Positions 1-5,612 of a DNA stretch of 5,612 nt are shown piece after piece (the first letter of the stretch is position 1; the number at the start of each line of letters is the position of its first letter). The notes under the pieces are model-generated. The model did not search any database. It worked only from the letters and a program-made list of their open reading frames with translations, and was not told the DNA's origin. Both the position numbers and the translations under genes were made by a program. The DNA comes from Bacillota bacterium. GTDB taxonomy: Bacteria; Bacillota; Clostridia; Peptostreptococcales; Natronincolaceae. The stretch lies in NCBI GenBank assembly GCA_023387935.1, contig JAEWHG010000185.1, positions 1 to 5,612 on the forward strand. The letters run 5' to 3'.

Positions 1-950
1 GTATAACTCATCAATTAATACCAGAACTAGGATATGCCAAACCAGGTGGAATTATTTATGTTACAGACTCTCATACAACTACCTATGGAGCGGTAGGATG
101 TTTCTCAACAGGGGTTGGTCATACTGAAATGGCATCTATTATGGGTACTGGTGAAATGTGGGTAAGAGTACCAAGTGCAATTAAGATACAGATTGATGGA
201 AAACTACCTAAAGGTGTTAGCTCTAAGGATATTATATTAAAAGTATTAGGTGACATTAAGGCAGATGGAGCAACATATAAATCATTGGAATTCTGCGGAA
301 CAGCTATTGATGAATTAAGTATTGACTCAAGACTTACAATTTCAAATATGGTTGTAGAATGTGGAGCAAAGGTTGGTTTATTTGCACCGGATGCAAAAAC
401 ATGCGAATATACTGGTGTAGATACTAAAAATGTAGAGTGGTTAACATTTGATGATGATGCAAAATATGAACAGATACTTTACTATAAAGCAGAGGATTTA
501 GTTCCACAAATTGCATGCCCACCTTATGTTGACAATGTTAAACCAATAACAGATGTGGAAGGTGTAGAAATTAATCAAGTATTCTTAGGTTCATGTACAA
601 ATGGAAGACTAGAAGACTTAGAAATTGCATCTAAAATTCTAAAGGGTAAAAAAATAAATAAGTTTACTAAATTCATTGTAACGCCAGCATCAAGTAAAAT
701 ATACAAAGAAGCTTTAGACTTAGGTTATATTCAAACATTAGTTGAAGCTGGTGCAATGGTTACACATTCATACTGCTCACTTTGTCAGGGAAGAAGTGGT
801 GGACTTGTAAGTGATGGAGAAGTAGTTTTAAGTACAAGCAATAGAAATTTCTTAGGGAGAATGGGCAGTGCAAATGCTTTAATTTATCTTTCATCACCTG
901 CAGTAGCAGCAACATCTGCTATTTACGGGAAAATTACTAATCCTAAATAA
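1..950 (+). CDS. Aconitase-superfamily hydro-lyase, large (Fe-S) subunit, LeuC/homoaconitase type; 5'-truncated
   Basis: The reading frame is open from the left edge (first whole codon at 3) to TAA at 948-950, giving the last 315 residues. Family members of this type are about 420 residues, so roughly 100 N-terminal residues lie outside the window. Numbering from the first whole codon, the DSHT active-site motif is at 22-25, followed by TYGAVG. The three [4Fe-4S] cysteines are C198 (in GSCTNGR) and C258 and C261 (in YCSLCQG). The C-terminal SNRNFLGR element and the TISNM, GAK and APDAKT block are also present. The family catalyses reversible dehydration/hydration of hydroxycarboxylic acids (isopropylmalate, homocitrate, citramalate, maleate/D-malate, dimethylmalate) in the cytoplasm, normally with a separate LeuD-like small subunit. 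Departures from the usual motifs are TDSHT (usually ADSHT or GDSHT), TISNM (usually TICNM) and HSYCSLC where Pro-Gly commonly precedes the cysteine. A 2HCT transporter follows directly, which favours a catabolic role over leucine biosynthesis. Family assignment is secure; the substrate is unknown. Confidence 0.93.
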   Translation, partial: ITHQLIPELGYAKPGGIIYVTDSHTTTYGAVGCFSTGVGHTEMASIMGTGEMWVRVPSAIKIQIDGKLPKGVSSKDIILKVLGDIKADGATYKSLEFCGTAIDELSIDSRLTISNMVVECGAKVGLFAPDAKTCEYTGVDTKNVEWLTFDDDAKYEQILYYKAEDLVPQIACPPYVDNVKPITDVEGVEINQVFLGSCTNGRLEDLEIASKILKGKKINKFTKFIVTPASSKIYKEALDLGYIQTLVEAGAMVTHSYCSLCQGRSGGLVSDGEVVLSTSNRNFLGRMGSANALIYLSSPAVAATSAIYGKITNPK

Positions 951-983
951 AGAGTTATTGGGAAATTAAATTAATATGAATGT

Positions 984-989
984 GGAGGG
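984..989 (+). promoter_or_regulatory. Ribosome binding site that fixes the transporter start
   Basis: GGAGGG lies 8 bases upstream of the ATG at 998. An earlier in-frame ATG at 980 would place this strong site inside the coding region and has no comparable site of its own, so 998 is the better start. No hairpin or T-run occurs between the hydro-lyase stop and this site, which is consistent with a shared transcript. Confidence 0.8.
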
Positions 990-997
990 CTCATACT

Positions 998-2305
998 ATG
1001 ACAAGTAATGGCGCAATGAATATAAAAGAAGAATTTAAAATAATGGGTATAAAATTACCATATTTTATAGCTTTTTCAGTATTGGTATTTGGGGCAATGT
1101 ACCTAGATGTTTTACCAAAAGGTATGGCAGGAGCTATACCAGTTATGATACTATTAGGTGCAATTTTTGGACTTATTGGTGATCATACTCCAATTATCAA
1201 AGATTATTTTGGTGGTGGGTCCATTGTAATAGTATTTGGTTGTGCAGCTTTAGTTATGTTTAAAATTATTCCAGAATCGACAATTACAAATATAAGTGAA
1301 TTTTTCACCGGTTCAGGCAACTTTATTGATATTGCTTTAGCTACTTTAATTGCAGGAAGTATAATGGGGATGGATAGAAAATTATTAGTCAAAGCAGCTG
1401 TAAGATATTTACCATGTATACTGGCTGCACAGGCTCTAGGTTTAGCTATAGTGGCTATAGTTGGAGAGTTTACTGGATATGGATTTGCTGAAGCTATTCT
1501 TTATGTAGGTATTCCAGCTATGGGTGGAGGAATGGGAGCAGGTGCTATTCCGCTTTCAGAAATGTTTTCAAGTATTCTTAATTTAGATGCATCAGTTATT
1601 TTAACAAAAATGATCCCATCTGTTTCTCTTGCTAATGCTTTTGCTATTGTATTTGCAGGATTATTAGATAAGTTTGGTAAAGCTAAACCTTCATTAACAG
1701 GAAATGGTCTTCTAATGCCTGTAGGAAAAGAAGCGGTTGTAGATGATAGCAAAAAGCCACAAGCAACTTTAGATTACAAGCAGTTTGGTATAGGTTTTCT
1801 TGTTGCAATGTCATTCCTTATGATTGCTAGAATGATTAATATGGCTTTACCTGCATTCCATACATATGCTTATATGGTAATTGTAATTGTATTAGCAAAA
1901 TCATTTAAAGTATTACCAGAAAATTTAGAAGATGCATGCGCTTACTGGTATAATGCACTAATTAAAAATATATCACAACTTTTACTTGTGGGTATCGGTA
2001 TAGCTTTATTAGATTTAGCAGCAGTTGTAGAATCACTTTCACTAATTTATGTTATTCTTGTAGCTGCAACTGTATTAGGCTCTTTATTTGGATCAATGAT
2101 TGTTGGTAAACTTATGGGCTTTTATCCAATAGAGGCAGGACTTTCAGTAGGATTATGTTCTACAAACATGGGTGGATCAGGAGATTTGGCAGTTTTAGGT
2201 GCAGCAAACAGAATGGAATTATTACCATTTGCTCAGATCTCAACACGTATTGGGGGATCAATTATACTTATGGTAGCGAGTATTTTAGTTAGGGTATTGG
2301 CATAA
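998..2305 (+). CDS. 2-hydroxycarboxylate transporter (2HCT/CitS family), probably sodium- or proton-coupled
   Basis: The product is a 435-residue polytopic membrane protein; characterised family members (CitS, CitP, MaeN, CimH) are of similar length. It is hydrophobic throughout after a roughly 25-residue polar N-terminus. It consists of two homologous halves, each carrying a GGxG re-entrant-loop signature: GGGMGAG at 176-182 and MGGSGD at 391-396. Other family hallmarks are the stretch RYLPCILA after the NFID segment, the SLTGNG segment before the central cytoplasmic loop (about residues 224-255), and FAQISTRIGG near the C-terminus. In that last motif R417 matches the conserved arginine implicated in carboxylate binding in CitS/CitP. 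Family members import citrate, malate or related 2-hydroxycarboxylates with Na+ or H+, or exchange them for a product. The gene follows the hydro-lyase after 47 bases and is the last gene before a terminator, so it probably feeds that enzyme. The sequence does not show whether malate, citrate or another acid is carried. Confidence 0.93.
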   Translation: MTSNGAMNIKEEFKIMGIKLPYFIAFSVLVFGAMYLDVLPKGMAGAIPVMILLGAIFGLIGDHTPIIKDYFGGGSIVIVFGCAALVMFKIIPESTITNISEFFTGSGNFIDIALATLIAGSIMGMDRKLLVKAAVRYLPCILAAQALGLAIVAIVGEFTGYGFAEAILYVGIPAMGGGMGAGAIPLSEMFSSILNLDASVILTKMIPSVSLANAFAIVFAGLLDKFGKAKPSLTGNGLLMPVGKEAVVDDSKKPQATLDYKQFGIGFLVAMSFLMIARMINMALPAFHTYAYMVIVIVLAKSFKVLPENLEDACAYWYNALIKNISQLLLVGIGIALLDLAAVVESLSLIYVILVAATVLGSLFGSMIVGKLMGFYPIEAGLSVGLCSTNMGGSGDLAVLGAANRMELLPFAQISTRIGGSIILMVASILVRVLA

Positions 2306-2356
2306 ATATAAATAGTAGCATAATTCCTTTTTACAATCTTAAAACATTTATTAATA

Positions 2357-2396
2357 AAAAAATCCCAGAAAATATGTATTATCTCTGGGATTTTTT
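2357..2396. terminator. Bidirectional intrinsic terminator between convergent genes
   Basis: A perfect 13-bp inverted repeat has arms at 2357-2369 and 2384-2396 around a 14-base loop. The core is TCCCAGA pairing with TCTGGGA, flanked by A6 on the left and T6 on the right. Read on the plus strand, the G+C stem core is followed by a T run, 51 bases after the transporter stop. Read on the minus strand, the left A run becomes a T run of seven, 22 bases after the ABC-F stop. It can therefore serve both converging transcripts. Confidence 0.88.
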
Positions 2397-2418
2397 CTAT
2401 TAATTATAATAGAATGAT

Positions 2419-4011
2419 CTATTTATTAAGAAAAGCCTCAATATACTCTTCGTATGTCATAACTCTATCGTTATATCCGTCAGGCTTGATTTCAATAATT
2501 CTATTCGCTATAGTTTGAATAAACTGATGGTCATGAGATGCAAATAAAATATTACTTTTATAATCTCTTAAACCGTTATTTACAGCAGTTATAGATTCTA
2601 GGTCTAAGTGGTTTGTAGGCTGGTCAAGTAATAGAACATTAGCATTAGCTATCATCATTTTAGATAGCATACATCTAACTTTTTCTCCTCCAGATAATAC
2701 GTTAACTTTTTTAAGTGCTTCATCTCCAGAGAATAGCATTCTACCTAAAAATCCACGTAAATATATTTCAGATTGCTCTACTGAAAATTGACGCAACCAA
2801 TCGATAAGATTTAAATCTACATCATTAAAGAATTCAGAGTTATCTTTAGGGAAATAGGATTTTGTAATAGTTACTCCCCATTTAACAGTACCGCTATCTG
2901 GTTCCATTTCACCCATTAATATTTTAAATAGTGTTGTAATTGCTATTTCATTGCTTCCTATAAAGGCAATTTTATCTCCTTTATTTACTATAAAACTAAT
3001 GTTATCAAGTACTTTTACACCATCTATAGTTTTAGATAAATTATCAACTAATAATATATCATTACCTACTTCTCTTTCCATAGTAAATCCTACAAATGGA
3101 TATCTTCTAGTGGAAGGCTGAATATCATCTAAAGATATTTTTTCTAATAATTTCTTACGAGAAGTAGCTTGTTTTGATTTAGATGCATTTGCACTAAATC
3201 TAGCAACGAATGCTTGTAGTTCTTTAATTTTATCTTCTTTCTTCTTATTTTGATCCTTCAACAATTGAAGAGCTAACTGGCTTGATTCATACCAGAAATC
3301 ATAGTTTCCTACAAACATTTTAATTTTACCAAAATCGATATCTACCATATGCGTACATACTTCATTAAGAAAATGTCTATCATGGGATACTACTAAAACT
3401 GTTCCTTCAAAATCACCTAAGAAGTTTTGTAACCAATTTACAGATGCGATATCTAAATGGTTCGTAGGCTCGTCCAAAATAAGAATTCCAGGTTTGCCAA
3501 ATAGTGCTTGAGCAAGTAGCACCTTAACCTTTTCAGTACCTGTTAGGTCTGCCATTTTTTTATAATGTAACTGAGTACCTATACCTAAGCCTTGTAGCAA
3601 AGATGATGCTTCAGCTTCTGCACTCCAACCATCCATCTCCGCAAATTCACCTTCAAGCTCAGATGCTCTTATTCCATCTTCATCAGTGAAGTCTTCCTTA
3701 GCATAAATTGCATCTTTTTCTACCATAATTTCATAAAGTCTTTTGTTTCCCATAATAACAGTTTGTATAACTTCATTTTGATCATATGCATAATGGTCCT
3801 GTTTTAAAACAGACATACGTATATTTGGAGCAATGGATACATCGCCAGTATTTGGCTCTATTTCACCTGATAATATTCTTAAAAAGGTACTCTTGCCAGC
3901 TCCGTTAGCACCAATTACACCATAACAATTTCCAGGTGTAAACTTTAAATTAACATCATCAAATAACTTTTGTCCTTGAAATCCTATACTTAAATTATTT
4001 ACATTAATCAA
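2419..4011 (-). CDS. ykpA: ABC-F family ATPase, YkpA/YbiT group (ribosome-associated translation factor)
   Basis: The product is 530 residues from a TTG start at 4011, beginning MINVNNLSI, with no membrane segment. NBD1 has Walker A GANGAGKST (34-42), an extended Arm insertion (about 78-136), signature LTGTEK (156-161), Walker B/D-loop LILDEPTNHLD (177-187) and SHD (209-211). A basic, probably helical linker (about 237-313), corresponding to the tRNA-interacting motif, joins it to NBD2. NBD2 has GSNEIAITT (352-360) at the Walker A position, signature LSGGEK (439-444), LLLDQPTNHLD (460-470) and SHDH (492-495). ABC-F proteins bind the ribosomal E site and adjust the peptidyl-transferase centre or relieve stalling; this group is housekeeping, not a known resistance determinant. 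NBD2 lacks the Walker A lysine and has Gln464 in place of the catalytic glutamate, while NBD1 is intact. The start rests on the YkpA-like N-terminus, an AAGGGA site 10 bases upstream (4022-4027) and a promoter that lies inside the longer open frame reaching 4062. The gene is monocistronic and convergent with the transporter. Confidence 0.93.
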   Translation of the reverse strand: MINVNNLSIGFQGQKLFDDVNLKFTPGNCYGVIGANGAGKSTFLRILSGEIEPNTGDVSIAPNIRMSVLKQDHYAYDQNEVIQTVIMGNKRLYEIMVEKDAIYAKEDFTDEDGIRASELEGEFAEMDGWSAEAEASSLLQGLGIGTQLHYKKMADLTGTEKVKVLLAQALFGKPGILILDEPTNHLDIASVNWLQNFLGDFEGTVLVVSHDRHFLNEVCTHMVDIDFGKIKMFVGNYDFWYESSQLALQLLKDQNKKKEDKIKELQAFVARFSANASKSKQATSRKKLLEKISLDDIQPSTRRYPFVGFTMEREVGNDILLVDNLSKTIDGVKVLDNISFIVNKGDKIAFIGSNEIAITTLFKILMGEMEPDSGTVKWGVTITKSYFPKDNSEFFNDVDLNLIDWLRQFSVEQSEIYLRGFLGRMLFSGDEALKKVNVLSGGEKVRCMLSKMMIANANVLLLDQPTNHLDLESITAVNNGLRDYKSNILFASHDHQFIQTIANRIIEIKPDGYNDRVMTYEEYIEAFLNK

Positions 4012-4021
4012 TTCATAACCA

Positions 4022-4027
4022 TCCCTT
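4022..4027 (-). promoter_or_regulatory. Ribosome binding site for the ABC-F TTG start
   Basis: On the minus strand AAGGGA lies 10 bases upstream of the TTG at 4011-4009. It is an imperfect Shine-Dalgarno match, but no other in-frame start nearby has a better one. A TTG start with a modest site suggests limited translation. Confidence 0.55.
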
Positions 4028-4050
4028 ACATAATATTTGTCAACCACTGT

Positions 4051-4079
4051 ATTATAACACAATTAGATTAGAAATTCAC
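4051..4079 (-). promoter_or_regulatory. Extended -10 promoter for the ABC-F gene
   Basis: On the minus strand a consensus TATAAT (4056-4051) is preceded by TGT (4059-4057), making a TGn extended -10. The -35 position 17 bases upstream reads GTGAAT (4079-4074), a weak match, as is common for extended -10 promoters. Transcription would begin around 4044, leaving a leader of about 33 bases that contains the AAGGGA site. Confidence 0.6.
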
Positions 4080-4096
4080 TTTCTTTAAAGAATTTC
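4071..4096. repeat. Nested inverted repeats in the divergent intergenic region
   Basis: A perfect 12-bp palindrome, TTCTTTAAAGAA, occupies 4081-4092. It partly overlaps a second perfect inverted repeat, GAAATTC at 4071-4077 against GAATTTC at 4090-4096. The structure sits at and just upstream of the ABC-F -35 position. It could be an operator for a dimeric repressor, but in sequence this AT-rich it may be chance. Confidence 0.4.
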
Positions 4097-4154
4097 ATAG
4101 TAATTAAAATATATAGAGATATTTATGGTTTTCCCTATTATTTAAGGGCATAAT

Positions 4155-4184
4155 TTGGTAATATAAAATAAGATTAACTATAAA
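4155..4184 (+). promoter_or_regulatory. Candidate promoter for trkA
   Basis: TTGGTA (4155-4160) and TATAAA (4179-4184) are separated by 18 bases. They would start transcription near 4191, leaving a leader of about 46 bases with the whole ribosome binding site. AT-rich sequence (4100-4125) lies upstream and could act as an UP element. A second candidate nearer the gene, TTGTAC (4191-4196) and TGC-TATAAA (4211-4219), would start inside the ribosome binding site and is less plausible. The region is AT-rich, so this is tentative. Confidence 0.3.
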
Positions 4185-4222
4185 AGTATATTGTACATAA
4201 ATGAGGGACTTGCTATAAATCT

Positions 4223-4228
4223 AAGGAG
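4223..4228 (+). promoter_or_regulatory. Ribosome binding site of trkA
   Basis: AAGGAG lies 8 bases upstream of the ATG at 4237, an optimal Shine-Dalgarno site that fixes the start. Confidence 0.85.
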
Positions 4229-4236
4229 TGAATCAA

Positions 4237-5612
4237 ATGAAAGTTATGATAGTTGGTGCCGGAAAGCTAGGTCAAAAATTAGCAGAATCCTTAGTGATTG
4301 AGGAGGTAGATGTAACACTTGTTGACCAAAATGCGAAGGTGCTAGAGAGAATAAATGAACATATGGATGTACTAACGGTTACCGCCAGTGGCGTGGATAT
4401 AGGGATATTAAAAGAGCTAAATATTAAAAACTACGATTTGTTAGTTGCATGCACTAAGGGAGACGAAACCAATACTGTGATATGTTCCTTGGCTAAAAGA
4501 TTAGGTTGCAAAAAAACAATAGCACGAATCAGAAATCCAGAGTATATGGAGCAGTTGGATTTTGTAAAAAAAGAGATGGGCATTGATCATATTGTTAATC
4601 CTGAATTAGAAACAGCAAAGGCAATGGAAAGATATTTACTAAAGAATTTTAATTTTTATGCGGGAGATTTTGCAAAAGGAAAAGTTACGATGCTGGATTT
4701 TAATATTAGTCGTAATGAAGAGTTTGTTGGGAAATATATTAAAGATCTTAACGATTTTAAAGGTTTTCTTATAACTGCTATATCAAGAAATGGCAAAGTA
4801 ATAATTCCAAATGGAACAACGGAGTTGATGGAAGATGATATTATACATGTTGTGGGAAAAAGTGCAGATATAGCAAGATTGAATAGTAAGCTCGAAAAAG
4901 GCAGAACTAGAAAAGATATAGAACAGGTAATGATATTTGGAGGAGGTAGAGTCGGCTTTTATCTAGCGGAAAGGCTCACTGAAGTAAATATTGCAGTAAC
5001 AGTTGTAGAGCAAGAAAAAGTAAGATGTCAGGAGCTAGCAGAAAAGCTAGATAATGTATTGGTTATTCATGGAGATGGAACAGATATCCATTTATTAGAG
5101 GAAGAAAATTTAGAGTCTATGGATGCCTTTGTTGGAGCTACAGGATTAGATGAACAGAATTTACTTATGGCACTAATGGCAAAACAAGCAGGGGTACCAA
5201 AAACTATAGCGAAATTCAGCAGACAAAACTATACTAAAATAATAGATAAATTAGGAATAGATGTAGCTTTAAACCCTGTTTTAATTACAGCGTCTAATAT
5301 ATTAAAATATATTAGAGGGGGTAAAGTAGTATCAGTTTCTTTATTGTTAGGTGGGGATGGAGAAGTAACCGAGATCATTGTAGGAGAAGACCTTCCTTTC
5401 ACTGGCAAAACTTTGGCGGAGCTGAACCTGCCTAAAGGTATCATAGTAGGATCTATAGTTCGTAATGGAGAGGTGATCATACCCAATGGAGAATCTAGTA
5501 TTCTTCCAGGGGATAGAATTATAGTTTTCAGTTTAACTGAAGATTTGCCTACTTTAAAAATGTTTTTTAAGCAACGTAAGGGAGGAATTTTAAGTGAAAT
5601 ATGGGGTCGTAC
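4237..5612 (+). CDS. trkA: Trk potassium-uptake system regulatory subunit TrkA; runs off the right edge
   Basis: The frame is open from ATG 4237 to the end of the window (458 whole codons, no stop). Characterised TrkA proteins are about 450-460 residues, so only a short C-terminal tail should be missing. It is a tandem of two RCK units. The first Rossmann domain has GAGKLG (7-12) with D30 closing the nucleotide-binding fold, followed by TrkA_C (about 149-209). The second has GGGRVG (235-240) with E258 and GDGTD (279-283), followed by TrkA_C (about 364-433). The two halves are visible internal repeats: RNGKVIIPNG at 184-193 and RNGEVIIPNG at 409-418. TrkA is a peripheral cytoplasmic protein that binds NAD(H)/ATP and gates the membrane channel TrkH for K+ uptake. 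Related RCK_C domains in Firmicutes bind cyclic di-AMP; whether these do is not visible. The gene diverges from the ABC-F gene, and a probable trkH begins inside its 3' end. Confidence 0.93.
   Translation, partial: MKVMIVGAGKLGQKLAESLVIEEVDVTLVDQNAKVLERINEHMDVLTVTASGVDIGILKELNIKNYDLLVACTKGDETNTVICSLAKRLGCKKTIARIRNPEYMEQLDFVKKEMGIDHIVNPELETAKAMERYLLKNFNFYAGDFAKGKVTMLDFNISRNEEFVGKYIKDLNDFKGFLITAISRNGKVIIPNGTTELMEDDIIHVVGKSADIARLNSKLEKGRTRKDIEQVMIFGGGRVGFYLAERLTEVNIAVTVVEQEKVRCQELAEKLDNVLVIHGDGTDIHLLEEENLESMDAFVGATGLDEQNLLMALMAKQAGVPKTIAKFSRQNYTKIIDKLGIDVALNPVLITASNILKYIRGGKVVSVSLLLGGDGEVTEIIVGEDLPFTGKTLAELNLPKGIIVGSIVRNGEVIIPNGESSILPGDRIIVFSLTEDLPTLKMFFKQRKGGILSEIWGR
5580..5585 (+). promoter_or_regulatory. 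Ribosome binding site for the overlapping downstream gene
   Basis: GGGAGG, in the context AAGGGAGGA, is inside the 3' coding part of trkA and 8 bases upstream of a GTG at 5594. A site this strong inside a gene supports translation starting there, coupled to trkA. Confidence 0.55.
5594..5612 (+). CDS. trkH: Probable start of trkH (potassium channel subunit); only six codons visible
   Basis: A GTG at 5594-5596, in a different frame from trkA, follows a strong ribosome binding site at optimal spacing. The visible residues are MKYGVV. From memory of the family, clostridial TrkH proteins often begin with a similar short MxYG-type sequence before the first membrane segment, and trkH commonly follows trkA. 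The visible part is far too short for a homology claim. The call rests on the ribosome binding site, the overlap arrangement and gene-order expectation. Confidence 0.45.

Noticed and set aside
1204..1392. Minus-strand open frame of 62 codons within the transporter gene
   Set aside because: It is antisense to a clear 2HCT gene, has no recognisable domain, and is best explained as a shadow frame.
1501..1752. Minus-strand open frame of 83 codons within the transporter gene
   Set aside because: It lies opposite the conserved GGxG region; its Pro/Ala-rich product is the reverse of glycine- and alanine-rich membrane codons.
2419..4011. ABC-F gene as an antibiotic resistance determinant (Vga/Msr/OptrA-like)
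   Set aside because: The sequence pattern, N-terminus and linker match the housekeeping YkpA/YbiT group, and there is no leader-peptide attenuator upstream.
4015..4043. Perfect TTGACA (4043-4038, minus strand) as a -35 for the ABC-F gene
   Set aside because: The position 17 bases downstream is a poor -10 (GGTTAT), and transcription would start at or beyond the TTG start. The TATAAT further upstream explains the gene better.
4133..4148. CCCT...AGGG inverted repeat as a terminator or operator
   Set aside because: There are only four paired bases with an 8-base loop and no T-run; this is not convincing.
4012..4236. Cyclic di-AMP riboswitch upstream of trkA
   Set aside because: Potassium genes in Firmicutes can carry one, but no structured leader or conserved motif is recognisable, and the likely leader is only about 46 bases.
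5229..5486. Minus-strand open frame of 85 codons within trkA
   Set aside because: It is antisense to the second TrkA_C domain, with no ribosome binding site or family features.

Overview
The window looks like chromosomal DNA from a low-GC Gram-positive bacterium, most likely an anaerobic clostridium-type Firmicute. The support is AT-rich sequence with A/T-ending codons, strong AAGGAG/GGAGGG Shine-Dalgarno sites, a TTG start on a YkpA-type ABC-F gene, and a tandem-domain TrkA. No mobile element, RNA gene, CRISPR array or phage gene is visible.

Layout. (1) Positions 1-2305, plus strand: the 3' three quarters of an aconitase-superfamily hydro-lyase large subunit (LeuC/homoaconitase type, cut by the window's left edge), then after 47 bases a complete 2-hydroxycarboxylate transporter (2HCT/CitS family). 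The pair reads as an uptake-plus-dehydration unit for a hydroxy di- or tricarboxylate such as citrate, malate or citramalate. The exact substrate cannot be read from the sequence. (2) Positions 2357-2396: a symmetrical hairpin flanked by A and T runs, which can terminate both this operon and the convergent gene to its right. (3) Positions 2419-4011, minus strand: a cytoplasmic ABC-F ATPase of the YkpA/YbiT group, with its own extended -10 promoter. (4) Positions 4012-4236: a divergent AT-rich intergenic region holding promoters for both directions and a perfect 12-bp palindrome. (5) Position 4237 to the right edge, plus strand: a nearly complete trkA (potassium-uptake regulatory subunit). It is overlapped at its end by what appears to be the GTG start of trkH, the membrane channel subunit.

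The three transcription units look functionally independent: organic acid catabolism, translation or ribosome rescue, and potassium homeostasis. The most notable observation is in the ABC-F protein. The second Walker A has lost its lysine, the second Walker B has Gln instead of the catalytic Glu, and the first signature motif is degenerate. These are the three elements expected to build one composite ATP site, while the elements of the other site are intact. I found no evidence for a wholly new multi-gene system; the rest is well-known families with some interesting details.
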